In this document: piece after piece, positions 8,836 through 17,170 of the stretch
Layout: each line of letters begins with the position of its first letter
Position numbering within the stretch: the first letter of the stretch is position 1
Source: an uncultured Collinsella sp.
Lineage (GTDB): Bacteria > Actinomycetota > Coriobacteriia > Coriobacteriales > Coriobacteriaceae
Length of the DNA stretch: 61,718 nucleotides
Assembly (NCBI GenBank): GCA_905199225.1
Contig: CAJKFS010000009.1
Coordinates: forward strand, 1-61,718
Reading direction: 5' to 3'
Position numbers and translations under genes: made by a program
The notes under the pieces: model-generated
What the model saw: only the letters and a program-made list of their open reading frames with translations
Told to the model about the DNA's origin: nothing
The model's database searches: none

Positions 8836-10752
8836 ATGGTCGCATTCGATCGCAACCCGCAAGACTTCAAGTATCTGCGCCTGCTGTCGAGACAGTTCCC
8901 CACCGAACAATCCGCGTTTACCGAAATTATCAACCTCTCGGCCATCCTCAACCTACCCAAGGGCACCGAGCATTTTATGAGCGACGTGCATGGCGAGTAC
9001 GAAGCCTTTATGCACATCCTCAACAACTGCTCGGGCGTCGTGCGCGAGCATGTCGACGAAATTTTTGGCGACACGCTCTCCTTTGACGAAAAGGGCGAGC
9101 TGTGCACGCTCATCTACTACCCGCGCGAGAAGATCGACCTGGTCCGCAGCCAGCGCGAGGACTCGCCAACTTGGTACAAGACGATGCTTGACCAGCTCAT
9201 CATGGTCGCTCGCTCGCTTTCAAGCCGCTACACGCGCTCCAAGGTGCGTAAGGCCATCCCGCGCGATTACGCCTATATCATCGACGAGTTGTTGCACACG
9301 CACCCGGACGAGAACAACTATCGCGTGCGCTATCACGAGCGCATCGTGGAGTCCATCCTGGAGACCGCAAGCGCCGACGACTTTATCGAGTCGCTCGCCT
9401 CGCTTATCAAGCGCCTGGCCGTCGACCACCTGCACCTGGTGGGCGACATCTTCGACCGCGGCGGCGGCGCGGCCAAGATTATGGACCGCCTGCTCACCTA
9501 CCATTCACTCGACATCCAGTGGGGCAACCACGACCTGCTGTGGATGGGCGCTGCGGCCGGTGAACCTGCCTGCATCGCCACGGTGCTGCGCAACAACCTA
9601 CGCTACGACAACTACGAGATCCTCGAGAACGACTACGGCATCTCGCTGCGTGAACTTGTCGCCTTTGCTGATGCCACCTACACCGCCGGTGAGTCCATCA
9701 CCCCGCTGATCAAGGCCATCAACGTTCTGCTCTTTAAGCTCGAGGGTCAGATTATCCAGCGCCACCCCGAGTTCGATATGACCGACCGCCTGCTACTCGA
9801 CAAGATCGACCACGACACCGGCACGGTCACGCTCGCCGACGGCAGCGTGTGGCCGCTCACGACCAACGACTTCCCCACCGTCGACCCGACGGACCCCTAT
9901 ACGCTCACGTCTCAGGAGCAGCACATCATCGACAAGCTCGTGTCCGAGTTTGTCACCGCCGATCACCTGCATCGCCATATCGATTTCCTCTATTCCCACG
10001 GCTCGATGTACAAGGTCGCCAACGGCAACCTGCTGTTCCACGGCTGCGTGCCGCTCAACGAAGACGGCACCTTTAGCAGCATGAACTGCCTGGGCACCTG
10101 GCACGCTGGCCGCGATTATCTTGATTTTTGCGACCACATCGCCCGCCGCGCCTGGCGCATGGGCGACCGCGACGCTCTCGACTGGATGTGGTACCTGTGG
10201 ATTGGCTTTAACTCACCCGCCAGCGGACGCCTGGTGCGTACCTTTGAGCGCGCCTATATCGCCGATAAGAGCACCTGGGTCGAGCCGATGGACCCGTACT
10301 TTACACTTACCAAGTCGCCCTCGGTCTGCGACGACATCATGCGCGAGTTTGGCGTCGCGCCCATGGCATGTTCACCGACCGGTCACATCATCAACGGCCA
10401 CACACCCGTCAAGACCACCAAGGGCGAGCAGCCCATCCGCGCCGAGGGCAAGCTGCTGGTTATCGATGGCGGCTTCTGCCGCGCTTACCATCCCAAGACG
10501 GGTATCGCCGGCTATACGCTCATCTCGAGCTCGCGCGGCTGCCGCCTCAAGTCGCACCGGGCCTTTACGACGGTTGCCGAGGCACTCACGCGCAACGTGG
10601 ACATCGAAAGCGAGACCAACCGTTTTGACCAAGCAGACCGTCGCCGCATGGTGAGCGACACCGATACTGGCGCCAAGATCCGCAGCCAGATCCAGGACCT
10701 GCGCCAGTTGCTCGATGCATATAGAAACGGTGCTATCGAGGAGCGCGCCTAG
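8836..10752 (+). CDS. fbp: Fructose-1,6-bisphosphatase, class III
   Basis: Dephosphorylates fructose 1,6-bisphosphate in gluconeogenesis. The 638-residue protein has the metallophosphatase motifs of class III enzymes: SDVHGEYEAF near residue 48, GDIFDRGGG near 203 and GNHD near 230, with further histidines near SHGSMYK and NGHTPVK. The length is normal for this Firmicutes/Actinobacteria type. The ATG at 8836 follows a GGAAGG box; upstream in-frame codons lack one. An inverted repeat just upstream may regulate it. Confidence 0.95.
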   Translation: MVAFDRNPQDFKYLRLLSRQFPTEQSAFTEIINLSAILNLPKGTEHFMSDVHGEYEAFMHILNNCSGVVREHVDEIFGDTLSFDEKGELCTLIYYPREKIDLVRSQREDSPTWYKTMLDQLIMVARSLSSRYTRSKVRKAIPRDYAYIIDELLHTHPDENNYRVRYHERIVESILETASADDFIESLASLIKRLAVDHLHLVGDIFDRGGGAAKIMDRLLTYHSLDIQWGNHDLLWMGAAAGEPACIATVLRNNLRYDNYEILENDYGISLRELVAFADATYTAGESITPLIKAINVLLFKLEGQIIQRHPEFDMTDRLLLDKIDHDTGTVTLADGSVWPLTTNDFPTVDPTDPYTLTSQEQHIIDKLVSEFVTADHLHRHIDFLYSHGSMYKVANGNLLFHGCVPLNEDGTFSSMNCLGTWHAGRDYLDFCDHIARRAWRMGDRDALDWMWYLWIGFNSPASGRLVRTFERAYIADKSTWVEPMDPYFTLTKSPSVCDDIMREFGVAPMACSPTGHIINGHTPVKTTKGEQPIRAEGKLLVIDGGFCRAYHPKTGIAGYTLISSSRGCRLKSHRAFTTVAEALTRNVDIESETNRFDQADRRRMVSDTDTGAKIRSQIQDLRQLLDAYRNGAIEERA

Positions 10753-10761
10753 CACCACCCC

Positions 10762-10798
10762 CGGGGATTGGCTAAACTTGCTAAGTTTGTCATCCCCG
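10762..10798 (+). promoter_or_regulatory. Hairpin in the fbp-GtrA gap
   Basis: A two-part hairpin: outer CGGGGAT with ATCCCCG, inner AAACTT with AAGTTT around GCT. There is no U-run, so it is a weak terminator or a processing/attenuation structure between fbp and the first GtrA gene. Confidence 0.45.
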
Positions 10799-10830
10799 CG
10801 GCGCTTCGGCGCCAGCTTAAGGCAGGTACC

Positions 10831-11226
10831 ATGCAAAAGCTCCTTGCGCAGATCATGAAATTTGGCGTCGTCGGTGTCATTGCCACGGTTATCGACTTTG
10901 GCATTATGAATCTGCTCCACTACGGTCTGGGCCTCAACATCCTAATCGCCAACACCAGCGGCTTTATCATCTCACTCATCTTTAACTACCTCGCAAGCAT
11001 GAAGTACGTGTTTGCGCACAAGGAAGGCATGAGCCGCCGCCGCGAGTTCATCATCTTTGTCGTGCTGTCCGTGATCGGTTTGGTGCTCAACGACGGTATC
11101 GTGCTGACACTCAACGCCGGTCTGGGGCTCGAGGCCAATATCGCCAAGATCTGCGCCACCGCGCTTGTCATGGTCTACAACTTTGTGACCCGAAAGATCT
11201 TCCTGGAGGGTGACGAGACCAAGTAA
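10831..11226 (+). CDS. GtrA family membrane protein (first copy)
   Basis: A 131-residue protein with four predicted membrane helices and the GtrA signature: an N-terminal KFGVVGVIATVIDF segment and a loop NYLASMKYVFAHKEGMSRRREF. GtrA-like proteins are thought to flip lipid-linked sugars used to decorate cell-wall polymers or glycoproteins. The ATG at 10831 gives a family-typical length; a longer TTG-initiated reading would start inside a hairpin. No glycosyltransferase gene is adjacent. The next gene downstream is a paralogue. Confidence 0.85.
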   Translation: MQKLLAQIMKFGVVGVIATVIDFGIMNLLHYGLGLNILIANTSGFIISLIFNYLASMKYVFAHKEGMSRRREFIIFVVLSVIGLVLNDGIVLTLNAGLGLEANIAKICATALVMVYNFVTRKIFLEGDETK

Positions 11227-11246
11227 CTCGCAACCTTACAGCCTTA

Positions 11247-11303
11247 CGATGCCCACGGACAATGCGTGCTCAGTACAGTATCGCCCGTGGGCATCGTTCG
11301 TTT
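11247..11303 (+). terminator. Intrinsic terminator between the GtrA genes
   Basis: A 12-bp perfect stem (11247-11258 with 11285-11296), a 26-nt loop and a TTCGTTT tract. It separates the two GtrA genes into different transcripts, at least partly. Confidence 0.75.
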
Positions 11304-11309
11304 ACGGGC

Positions 11310-11346
11310 AAATTTTCAACGTTTGCGGATTAGCTCTTGAAAATTT
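11310..11346. promoter_or_regulatory. 10-bp inverted repeat before the second GtrA gene
   Basis: AAATTTTCAA and its exact complement, 17 nt apart, about 100 nt upstream of the second GtrA gene. It is AT-rich, unlike its surroundings, and could be an operator or promoter-associated site. Confidence 0.4.
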
Positions 11347-11444
11347 GGCGAGTTCGTATAGTTCTTGGCAAAGACCTTACGTTTCCCTTGCAAAAGCTCT
11401 AAAGTATCCTCTGCTCGATTCATCAACGCATTGGATGTGATTAC

Positions 11445-11852
11445 GTGCGCAAGGCACTGGCACAACCTCATACCAAGCAATTCCTCAAGTTCGCCGTCGT
11501 GGGTCTTATCTCCTTTGGCATCGACTGGGGCATGCTCATTGCGCTCGTCGAGCTGTTTCACCTTGACTTTTTGATGAGCACCACGGTTTCGTTTATCACA
11601 TCCGTCGTGGTCAACTACTGGCTCAGCATGAAGTACGTGTTCGACCACCGCGAAGGCATGAGCCGCAAGCGCGAGTTCACGATCTTCACCATCCTGTCGG
11701 TGATCGGCCTGGGCCTCAACGACCTGTACATGTTTGTGGGCGTCACGTTTTTGAGCATCGGCTACCAGGCCATGAAGGCCATCGCAACGTTCCTCGTCAC
11801 CTGGTACAACTACTTCAGCCGCCGCTTCTTCCTCGAGGGTGCACGGTCGTAG
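11445..11852 (+). CDS. GtrA family membrane protein (second copy)
   Basis: A 135-residue paralogue of the upstream GtrA protein with the same four-helix plan and the shared loop NYWLSMKYVFDHREGMSRKREF. The start is GTG at 11445; the ribosome-binding site is poor. Two tandem GtrA genes without a neighbouring glycosyltransferase suggest a duplication followed by divergence. The proteins may form a heteromer or serve different lipid carriers. A strong terminator follows. Confidence 0.85.
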   Translation: MRKALAQPHTKQFLKFAVVGLISFGIDWGMLIALVELFHLDFLMSTTVSFITSVVVNYWLSMKYVFDHREGMSRKREFTIFTILSVIGLGLNDLYMFVGVTFLSIGYQAMKAIATFLVTWYNYFSRRFFLEGARS

Positions 11853-11878
11853 TCGATTCACTATTTGCTTGAATGTAT

Positions 11879-11913
11879 AACCGGTTGGAATTCCCGTTCC
11901 AACCGGTTTTTTG
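11879..11913 (+). terminator. Intrinsic terminator after the second GtrA gene
   Basis: A perfect 12-bp stem (11879-11890 with 11897-11908), a 6-nt loop and a run of T. Confidence 0.95.
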
Positions 11914-11951
11914 TTTGCCGAGAGACCCGGCGACCCAGTCCAATTCGCGTT

Positions 11952-11989
11952 AAAAACGGGCGGCCCGGATGTTTGTCCGAACCGCCCGT
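11952..11989 (-). terminator. Intrinsic terminator of the DUF4430 operon
   Basis: On the minus strand an 8-bp GC stem (ACGGGCGG with CCGCCCGT, with a further inner CGGA/TCCG stem) is followed by TTTTTA. It closes the transcript of the two DUF4430 genes. Confidence 0.88.
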
Positions 11990-12011
11990 CTGACGCACTA
12001 TGTCGAGGCCT

Positions 12012-12950
12012 CTAGCCTGTAACGTAATACCAGACTACGTTGTCACCGTTTGAGAGAACGTAGTTGCTGCAGGCCGTCATGGGCGTTGTGCCGTTGACGG
12101 AGTACATCCAGCCGCTCGTGCCGCCGTGCTGTTTCTCGGCCAAACCACCAATCGCGGAAACATACGTGCCGTACGACGAGCCGTGTGCGTTGACAGAAAG
12201 GCCCAGCGCGCACAGGGCATCGTAAACGGTAGCGCCTTCGTTAAAGGTAAAGGTGCCACCAGAGGACACAGGATTGCCCACAGCGCTCGATGTGACCGAA
12301 ACCGTCACCGTAACGTAGCTAGGCTGCTGCGAGCTGCCCTGGTCGCCAGTAGAGGCGTTGCCGTTATCGGGGGCAGAAGATGCCCCGCTGGATGAGGAGG
12401 AGGCGCCAGGCGTAGAGCCGGCCCCGCCAGAAGAAGTCGAGTTCTGAGAAGTCGACTGATTGCCGTCGGCCTTTTTATTGCTGTTCTTCTCTCCAGACTT
12501 CTTGCCATCCTTGTCTTCGGACTTTTTGCTATCCGAGCCCTTGTTTGATTCCTTGTCCGAAGACTCGGACTCCTTCTTAGAGTCAGATTTATCCGAACCC
12601 TTAGACTCGTCGTTCGCACCATCCGAAGATTTGGAATCCTTGGAGCCAGCTTTACCCGAAGCGACGGTCGAGTCAGACCCCTTGGCGTCCTTCGCGACGA
12701 CGCTCTCCCCCGTCACGGTCTGAACGATCCAGTCAATGGACCAGGCGCCGCTCTCGGAAGGATGGACGAAGCCCAGCGATATGACAATTAGCGCAACGCA
12801 CGCGGCGGTCAGGACGCCAGTAAGCGCCTTCCGTCGAGGGGCGGACGCCGCCGAAGCGGCGCCCTGTTGCTTTGCATCGTCGAACTGGATAAACGAGGAA
12901 TCTGGTTGCTTGGGGTCAGCGTCCTTGGATTTATTGGACACAGCCCTCAC
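12012..12950 (-). CDS. Membrane-anchored DUF4430 (transcobalamin-like) protein
   Basis: A 312-residue protein. Residues 1-40 are cytoplasmic, a membrane helix spans about 42-60, and a long low-complexity stalk follows (about 85-200: Lys, Ser, Asp and Glu first, then Ser/Gly/Ala). The C-terminus (about 205-312) is one DUF4430 domain with the characteristic SGWMYSVNG and GDNVVWYY segments. DUF4430 is related to the C-terminal domain of transcobalamin and intrinsic factor, so corrinoid binding outside the cell is a reasonable inference. The GTG start directly follows the stop of the upstream surface protein, showing translational coupling; a second GTG three codons on is possible. The operon is headed by a cobalamin riboswitch. 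Confidence 0.85.
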   Translation of the reverse strand: MRAVSNKSKDADPKQPDSSFIQFDDAKQQGAASAASAPRRKALTGVLTAACVALIVISLGFVHPSESGAWSIDWIVQTVTGESVVAKDAKGSDSTVASGKAGSKDSKSSDGANDESKGSDKSDSKKESESSDKESNKGSDSKKSEDKDGKKSGEKNSNKKADGNQSTSQNSTSSGGAGSTPGASSSSSGASSAPDNGNASTGDQGSSQQPSYVTVTVSVTSSAVGNPVSSGGTFTFNEGATVYDALCALGLSVNAHGSSYGTYVSAIGGLAEKQHGGTSGWMYSVNGTTPMTACSNYVLSNGDNVVWYYVTG

Positions 12951-15900
12951 CTACCGACGTTTGGTGAACACGAACACGCCGACGATGGCGAGTCCGATGA
13001 CGCCGGCGGCAACGCCAACAATGGCGAGCGGATTGGTGCCAGTCTCCTGCTCGGAAGCACCAGAGGGCTTCTTAGCAGTGGTCGTGGAAGCAGCACCCGT
13101 ATCGGACTTGGAATCGGACTTCTTGTCGGACTTGCTGTCCTTCTTGTCAGACTTGTTGTCAGACTTCTTGTCGGACTTCTTGTCGGACTTGTTGTCCTTG
13201 GTCTCGGTCTTGGTCGACACCGTCGTCTTGGTCACCGGCTTCTTGCCCGGGGCAATAGCGCCGCCCTTCGAGCCGGAGCCAGAACCCGCGCCAGCGCCAG
13301 TGCCGGAATCAGTACCGGTACTAGAACCGCCGCCGCCATTCGAACCAACGCCACCGTTGCCACCATTAGTGCCAGAACCGCCATTACCGCCAGGGTTAAC
13401 GGCATTCTTGGTCCACTTGGCATACAACGTCAGGTCGGCCGTCACCGGCGTGCTAAAGTCATACGCCTGCGCGCAAGCCTCATCGGTGAACCAACCGCCG
13501 AAAGTGTAGCCATCGCGCGTCGGATCGGCCGGCTTGACCAGCTTGCCATCGGCCGTAGCAACAAACTTAGTGTCGCAAGCAGACCCGCCATTGGAATTAA
13601 AGGCAACCGTCCAAGACTCAACGGCCCCCAGCTTGAACAGCGTGCCCGAGTCATTGATGTAGTACAGGTTGCCAGATGCATCGGCAATGACCGGGGAGTC
13701 GCAGTGCTGGTAATGGCCAGCCGCATCATAAATCTGCGTCGCCTCTGCATCGCCGAGCGTATAGCGATACACGCCACCACCAGCAGAGTAGTTGACGTAA
13801 TCCTTGCTATCCGCGCTGTTAACGGTGAAGTACACATAGGTCTTGCCGCCCTGAACACTCACCAACGGAGTAGCAGCGATACCGTTAAATCCGGCCGGAA
13901 GTTCTTTACCGTCAGCAGCGGTGACCATCGTGGTCTTACCGGTCTTCAGATTATAGAGAGCCAGAGCAGAGCCAGTAGCCGTCTGTCCGCCGACAATCAA
14001 GTTTTCGCCAGCCACCGCCGGGGCGCTCATGTTATTCGTAAGACCCAGGTCGACCGTCTTCTGCTCGCTCAGTACGCCCTTCGCCGAAAGCGAAATCACA
14101 TGGAGCTTTCCATCGTGCGTCATCTGATAGAAGGTCGAACCATTGGACGGATCGGCAACACAGTCGGCGTTCGCGAGAGCGCCGAGCTTCATGGTCGAAA
14201 CGACATCGCCCGTCGTCTTATCAATGCACTTAAGCGTGCCCGCGCTCGTAGGAACAATGGTGTACTTATCCGTCAGCGCAGCGCCAGTCCAATAATAGCC
14301 CTCGGAAGCGTCAATGTTCTGCCAAGAGACTTCGCCCGTGGCAATCTTGATACGCTTAAGGGAGCCGTTGCCGTAGGTCGCGTTGTAGTTCTCATCATAC
14401 GAAATATCGACCGAGCCTACATAGACGTACTCGCCGTCCGAAACGACGGTGCAGGAGCTCTGCGTCAAGTCCGTCAAACCAGGCGTCAGCCACTTGCAGA
14501 TCAGCTTGTCTGCAGTAATCGCCTGGACCGCACCGCCATTGAGCGGAACAATGATAAGGCCATTGGTATAGATCGGACGAGAGGTATAGCTCACCTTGGA
14601 GGCAAGCGGCGCAGAGGCAACCTTTTTGCCCGTGGACGAATCGATCTTAATGAGCTCGTTCTCGGTCGCGATGTACACAAAACCGTTAGCGATGACAGGT
14701 TCGCTGCAGTTGGCATACTGCTGGCCAGACTCGGCCTTCCAATCGAAGGCCCACTTGAGACCGGCGGCCTGCGCAGGCGTCTTGGCATCCGTTACGGTCG
14801 AACCGTTGCCACTGTTGCCGTAGCCGGCCCACTCGGCATCCCAATCAGGAGTCGTCGCGCTCGGGTCCACGACAATCTTGTCGGGATCGGGCATGGCCGA
14901 ATCGTCGGTGGTATAGGCAAGCGTAACCTTATCGCCGCTCTTGAGCGTAATCTGATTGGCGCAGAGTAAGGAGGGCTCTCCATTGATATACAGGTGCCAA
15001 TATTTATTGGTCGCACCATCATAGCCGTACGCCTTGTCTTCGAACGGCGAGTTGATGGAATTGAGGAACCAGTACTCACCACTCTGGGAACCGTTGTACG
15101 TAACGCCCTTGGCCTTCAGAAATGCCTCAATAAGGTTCTGGGCCGTGGAGCCTTCGGGCAAAGAAACATTGCTTGCCGAGCCCCAGCGAGTATTGTTGCC
15201 GTTGACATCGGGACCGATAACATCGACAGAACCAAGAACCTGGCCAGGAAGGGCATCGCTGTCGCCAGCATACATAAAGGTGACGGCGTCACCCTCTTGG
15301 AGCTCGTAGGCACCAGCGCCAACGTTCTTGAACTTGCCATTTACGTAGAAGCGCCAATAGCTATTGGTTGCAGCATCCCAGACATAGGGCTTACCGTCGA
15401 CGTCGAACGGCGAATAAATGCCGCTGAGGTACCAGCCCCAAGACTCTTCACTAGCAACGAGCTCAAGACCGGTCTGCTCAAGGAGATCCTTGGCAGTAGA
15501 GCCCGCCTTGAGGCTCGTCTGGCCCGTCGAGGCCCACACCTGCTGCTTGCCGTCCTTGTCCTTACCGAGGACCTGAACGGAAGCATGGACGGAATCAGAG
15601 GGCAACTGGTCGCCCCAGCCACCGTAGAACCACGTAACGGTATCGCCAGCATGAATGGTGACATTGTCTGCCGTGTAGTCGCTCGACTTGCCGTTGATGA
15701 ACAGCTGCCAATAGGTCGAATAATCGAGCGGCGTACCCAGCTCAACGCCGTTGTACTTAAGGCTCAGAATGAAGGAGCCCGCAGCAACGGCGTCAATATC
15801 ATTCGCCTCGAGCGCGACCTTCGTAAGGTCAAGCGCGCTCGAACCGGACGTCACCACATACTGCGCGTTATCGACCCAAGTCTGGGTCTTGCCCTGGGCA

Positions 15901-16820
15901 TCGCGACCAATGACGGTCACATTTGCGGCAACCTGGTCCTTAACGACAGGGGACGCGCTACCAGCCGTATAGGCAAACTCAATCTTCTGCCCCTGGGTGA
16001 GCTTGACGCTGCTCGCGCCAACCGAGGAAGACGCGCCGTCGACGAACAGCTGCCAGAAGGCATAAGTCGTCGGATCGTAGGCAAGCGTGCGGCCATCGCT
16101 CGGGGATGTGATGCTTTTGAGGTAGAAACCGTATGCCGTGTTCGAATCGTAATCCGCCTTGAAGCCCGTCTTCTGCTGCAGCTTAATGAAGGCATCCGCA
16201 GCCGTCGCGCCCTCGTCGAGCTTGAGCTGCGTAGGTGCCACCCAGGTCTGAGCCTTGCCGTCGGCATCGGTGCCGATAATCGAGAACGAGACCTCGACTT
16301 GCTTTTTGGCGACATCGCCGGTTTCTGTCGGATTCTCTGTCTGGACGACAGCCGCTGTGGCAGATCCTGCTTGGCCAGCGGATGCCGTCGAAGACTGCTC
16401 GCTCGTGGCAGGGCTCTCCCCCGTCGCCGAGCCTTCGTCGCCAGTTGCCGCCTCTGTTGTGGCGGCACTAGCTGCAGGCGCGCTCCCGGAATCCGAAACC
16501 TCGGCCTTGCCCCGGTCGGCAGTACCGTCCGCGGCCCCCGCGCCCTCACTCGGCGTCGTAGCCTGAGCCACAGCCTCGGCAATGCCCTCGGCGCCCTCGG
16601 CCCACAGCTGAGCCGGCGTGGTGCCAAAAGCCATCGCGAAGGCCAGGAATGCCACCAGGCCGCGCTTGGCTACACCGCGTGCAATCGCGCCACGGCGATG
16701 CAACGAGGCGCGCTCGCGCTCGTCCTCAAACATATCCATTTGTCCCCCATCGTCTGTACTTGGAGCGTTGCCTTGAGGCTGCCCCACGTCATCGCGCATG
16801 TTGCGCTCGAGTTCCCCCAT
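12951..16820 (-). CDS. Large surface protein: four DUF4430 domains, beta-propeller, InlB-type repeat
   Basis: A 1289-residue cell-surface protein. Order: a cytoplasmic-looking N-terminus; signal/anchor helix about 52-72; an Ala/Ser/Thr/Glu linker; four DUF4430 domains (about 174-285, 298-403, 410-521, 527-641), each with a WQLF/WRFY/WHLY-type VNG or ING segment and a final Y-A or Y-G strand; a PQQ-like beta-propeller (about 677-1065); an InlB B-type repeat (about 1067-1138, with FNSNGG and GYTFGGWFTD); a Gly/Ser linker; a KSDKKSD repeat; and a C-terminal membrane helix ending TKRR. No LPxTG motif is visible. The ATG at 16820 has a strong purine-rich ribosome-binding site. With the riboswitch upstream, the protein is a good candidate for binding cobalamin or related corrinoids; this is inference. 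Confidence 0.9.
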   Translation of the reverse strand: MGELERNMRDDVGQPQGNAPSTDDGGQMDMFEDERERASLHRRGAIARGVAKRGLVAFLAFAMAFGTTPAQLWAEGAEGIAEAVAQATTPSEGAGAADGTADRGKAEVSDSGSAPAASAATTEAATGDEGSATGESPATSEQSSTASAGQAGSATAAVVQTENPTETGDVAKKQVEVSFSIIGTDADGKAQTWVAPTQLKLDEGATAADAFIKLQQKTGFKADYDSNTAYGFYLKSITSPSDGRTLAYDPTTYAFWQLFVDGASSSVGASSVKLTQGQKIEFAYTAGSASPVVKDQVAANVTVIGRDAQGKTQTWVDNAQYVVTSGSSALDLTKVALEANDIDAVAAGSFILSLKYNGVELGTPLDYSTYWQLFINGKSSDYTADNVTIHAGDTVTWFYGGWGDQLPSDSVHASVQVLGKDKDGKQQVWASTGQTSLKAGSTAKDLLEQTGLELVASEESWGWYLSGIYSPFDVDGKPYVWDAATNSYWRFYVNGKFKNVGAGAYELQEGDAVTFMYAGDSDALPGQVLGSVDVIGPDVNGNNTRWGSASNVSLPEGSTAQNLIEAFLKAKGVTYNGSQSGEYWFLNSINSPFEDKAYGYDGATNKYWHLYINGEPSLLCANQITLKSGDKVTLAYTTDDSAMPDPDKIVVDPSATTPDWDAEWAGYGNSGNGSTVTDAKTPAQAAGLKWAFDWKAESGQQYANCSEPVIANGFVYIATENELIKIDSSTGKKVASAPLASKVSYTSRPIYTNGLIIVPLNGGAVQAITADKLICKWLTPGLTDLTQSSCTVVSDGEYVYVGSVDISYDENYNATYGNGSLKRIKIATGEVSWQNIDASEGYYWTGAALTDKYTIVPTSAGTLKCIDKTTGDVVSTMKLGALANADCVADPSNGSTFYQMTHDGKLHVISLSAKGVLSEQKTVDLGLTNNMSAPAVAGENLIVGGQTATGSALALYNLKTGKTTMVTAADGKELPAGFNGIAATPLVSVQGGKTYVYFTVNSADSKDYVNYSAGGGVYRYTLGDAEATQIYDAAGHYQHCDSPVIADASGNLYYINDSGTLFKLGAVESWTVAFNSNGGSACDTKFVATADGKLVKPADPTRDGYTFGGWFTDEACAQAYDFSTPVTADLTLYAKWTKNAVNPGGNGGSGTNGGNGGVGSNGGGGSSTGTDSGTGAGAGSGSGSKGGAIAPGKKPVTKTTVSTKTETKDNKSDKKSDKKSDNKSDKKDSKSDKKSDSKSDTGAASTTTAKKPSGASEQETGTNPLAIVGVAAGVIGLAIVGVFVFTKRR

Positions 16821-16885
16821 CGGGGTCCCCCTTCCCTCCAGAGCCCTATGCACACCGGCGGCATACGCCGCAGCCGCATGCAAGA
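16821..16885 (-). promoter_or_regulatory. Leader between riboswitch and surface protein
   Basis: The 65-nt leader contains the ribosome-binding site GGAGGGAAGGGGG and, before it, a GCGGC/GCCGC hairpin. It is the natural place for the riboswitch expression platform, which probably acts on translation because no terminator with a U-run is visible. Confidence 0.45.
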
Positions 16886-17050
16886 TGGGAGGCGATCCGA
16901 CTTAACCTTAACGGCTCAGGCGCGCCGTCCGATCTGCGACGCGAACATCCCGAGCCAAGAGGAATTACGGTTACTGGTACAGCCGGGGACTTGCACCCCG
17001 ATTCTCCCAAACGCGCAGGGAAACCGCGCATTCGTGCGTCTCCGCACCAC
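16886..17050 (-). ncRNA. Cobalamin riboswitch
   Basis: On the minus strand the aptamer core is present: GGGAGAATCGGGGTGC, then AAGTCCCCGGCTG and CCAGTAACCGTAA, corresponding to the conserved AGGGAA, GGTGxAAxTCC, GCTG and CCxxxAACxGTAA blocks of the B12 element. The B12 box is seen as TAAGTCGGATCGCCT (16887-16905). Short stems flank the core on its 5' side (GTGCG/CGCAC and CGCG/CGCG). A possible promoter (TTGCGT, 16 nt, TAATAA) lies just upstream near 17065-17095. B12 riboswitches switch genes off when cobalamin is plentiful, which ties the downstream surface proteins to corrinoid acquisition. Confidence 0.9.
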
Positions 17051-17090
17051 CATCTAGGCCATCGATTATTACCGTCAGTAGAGTATCACG

Positions 17091-17119
17091 CAAAAGGGCC
17101 TCGCACGCAGGCGAAGCCC
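17091..17119 (-). terminator. Terminator after the AarF kinase gene
   Basis: On the minus strand, GGGCTTCGC pairs with GCGAGGCCC (one mismatch) and is followed by CTTTTG. It ends the AarF operon just before the riboswitch promoter. Confidence 0.7.
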
Positions 17120-17170
17120 AAGGTAAAAGCTATTGTTTGCGATAGGAAAATGCGGTGGCGGTCGCAGCCT

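Noticed and set aside
10768..10830. TTG-initiated N-terminal extension of the first GtrA protein
   Set aside because: The TTG sits inside a hairpin and the extension is not typical of GtrA; the ATG at 10831 gives the family length.
13090..13215. Short direct repeats resembling a tandem array
   Set aside because: They encode the KSDKKSD low-complexity linker of the surface protein; no spacer structure.
12867..14969. Long plus-strand frame opposite the surface protein
   Set aside because: The minus-strand frame has signal, domain and anchor structure; this one has low-complexity Arg/Ala/Gly composition.
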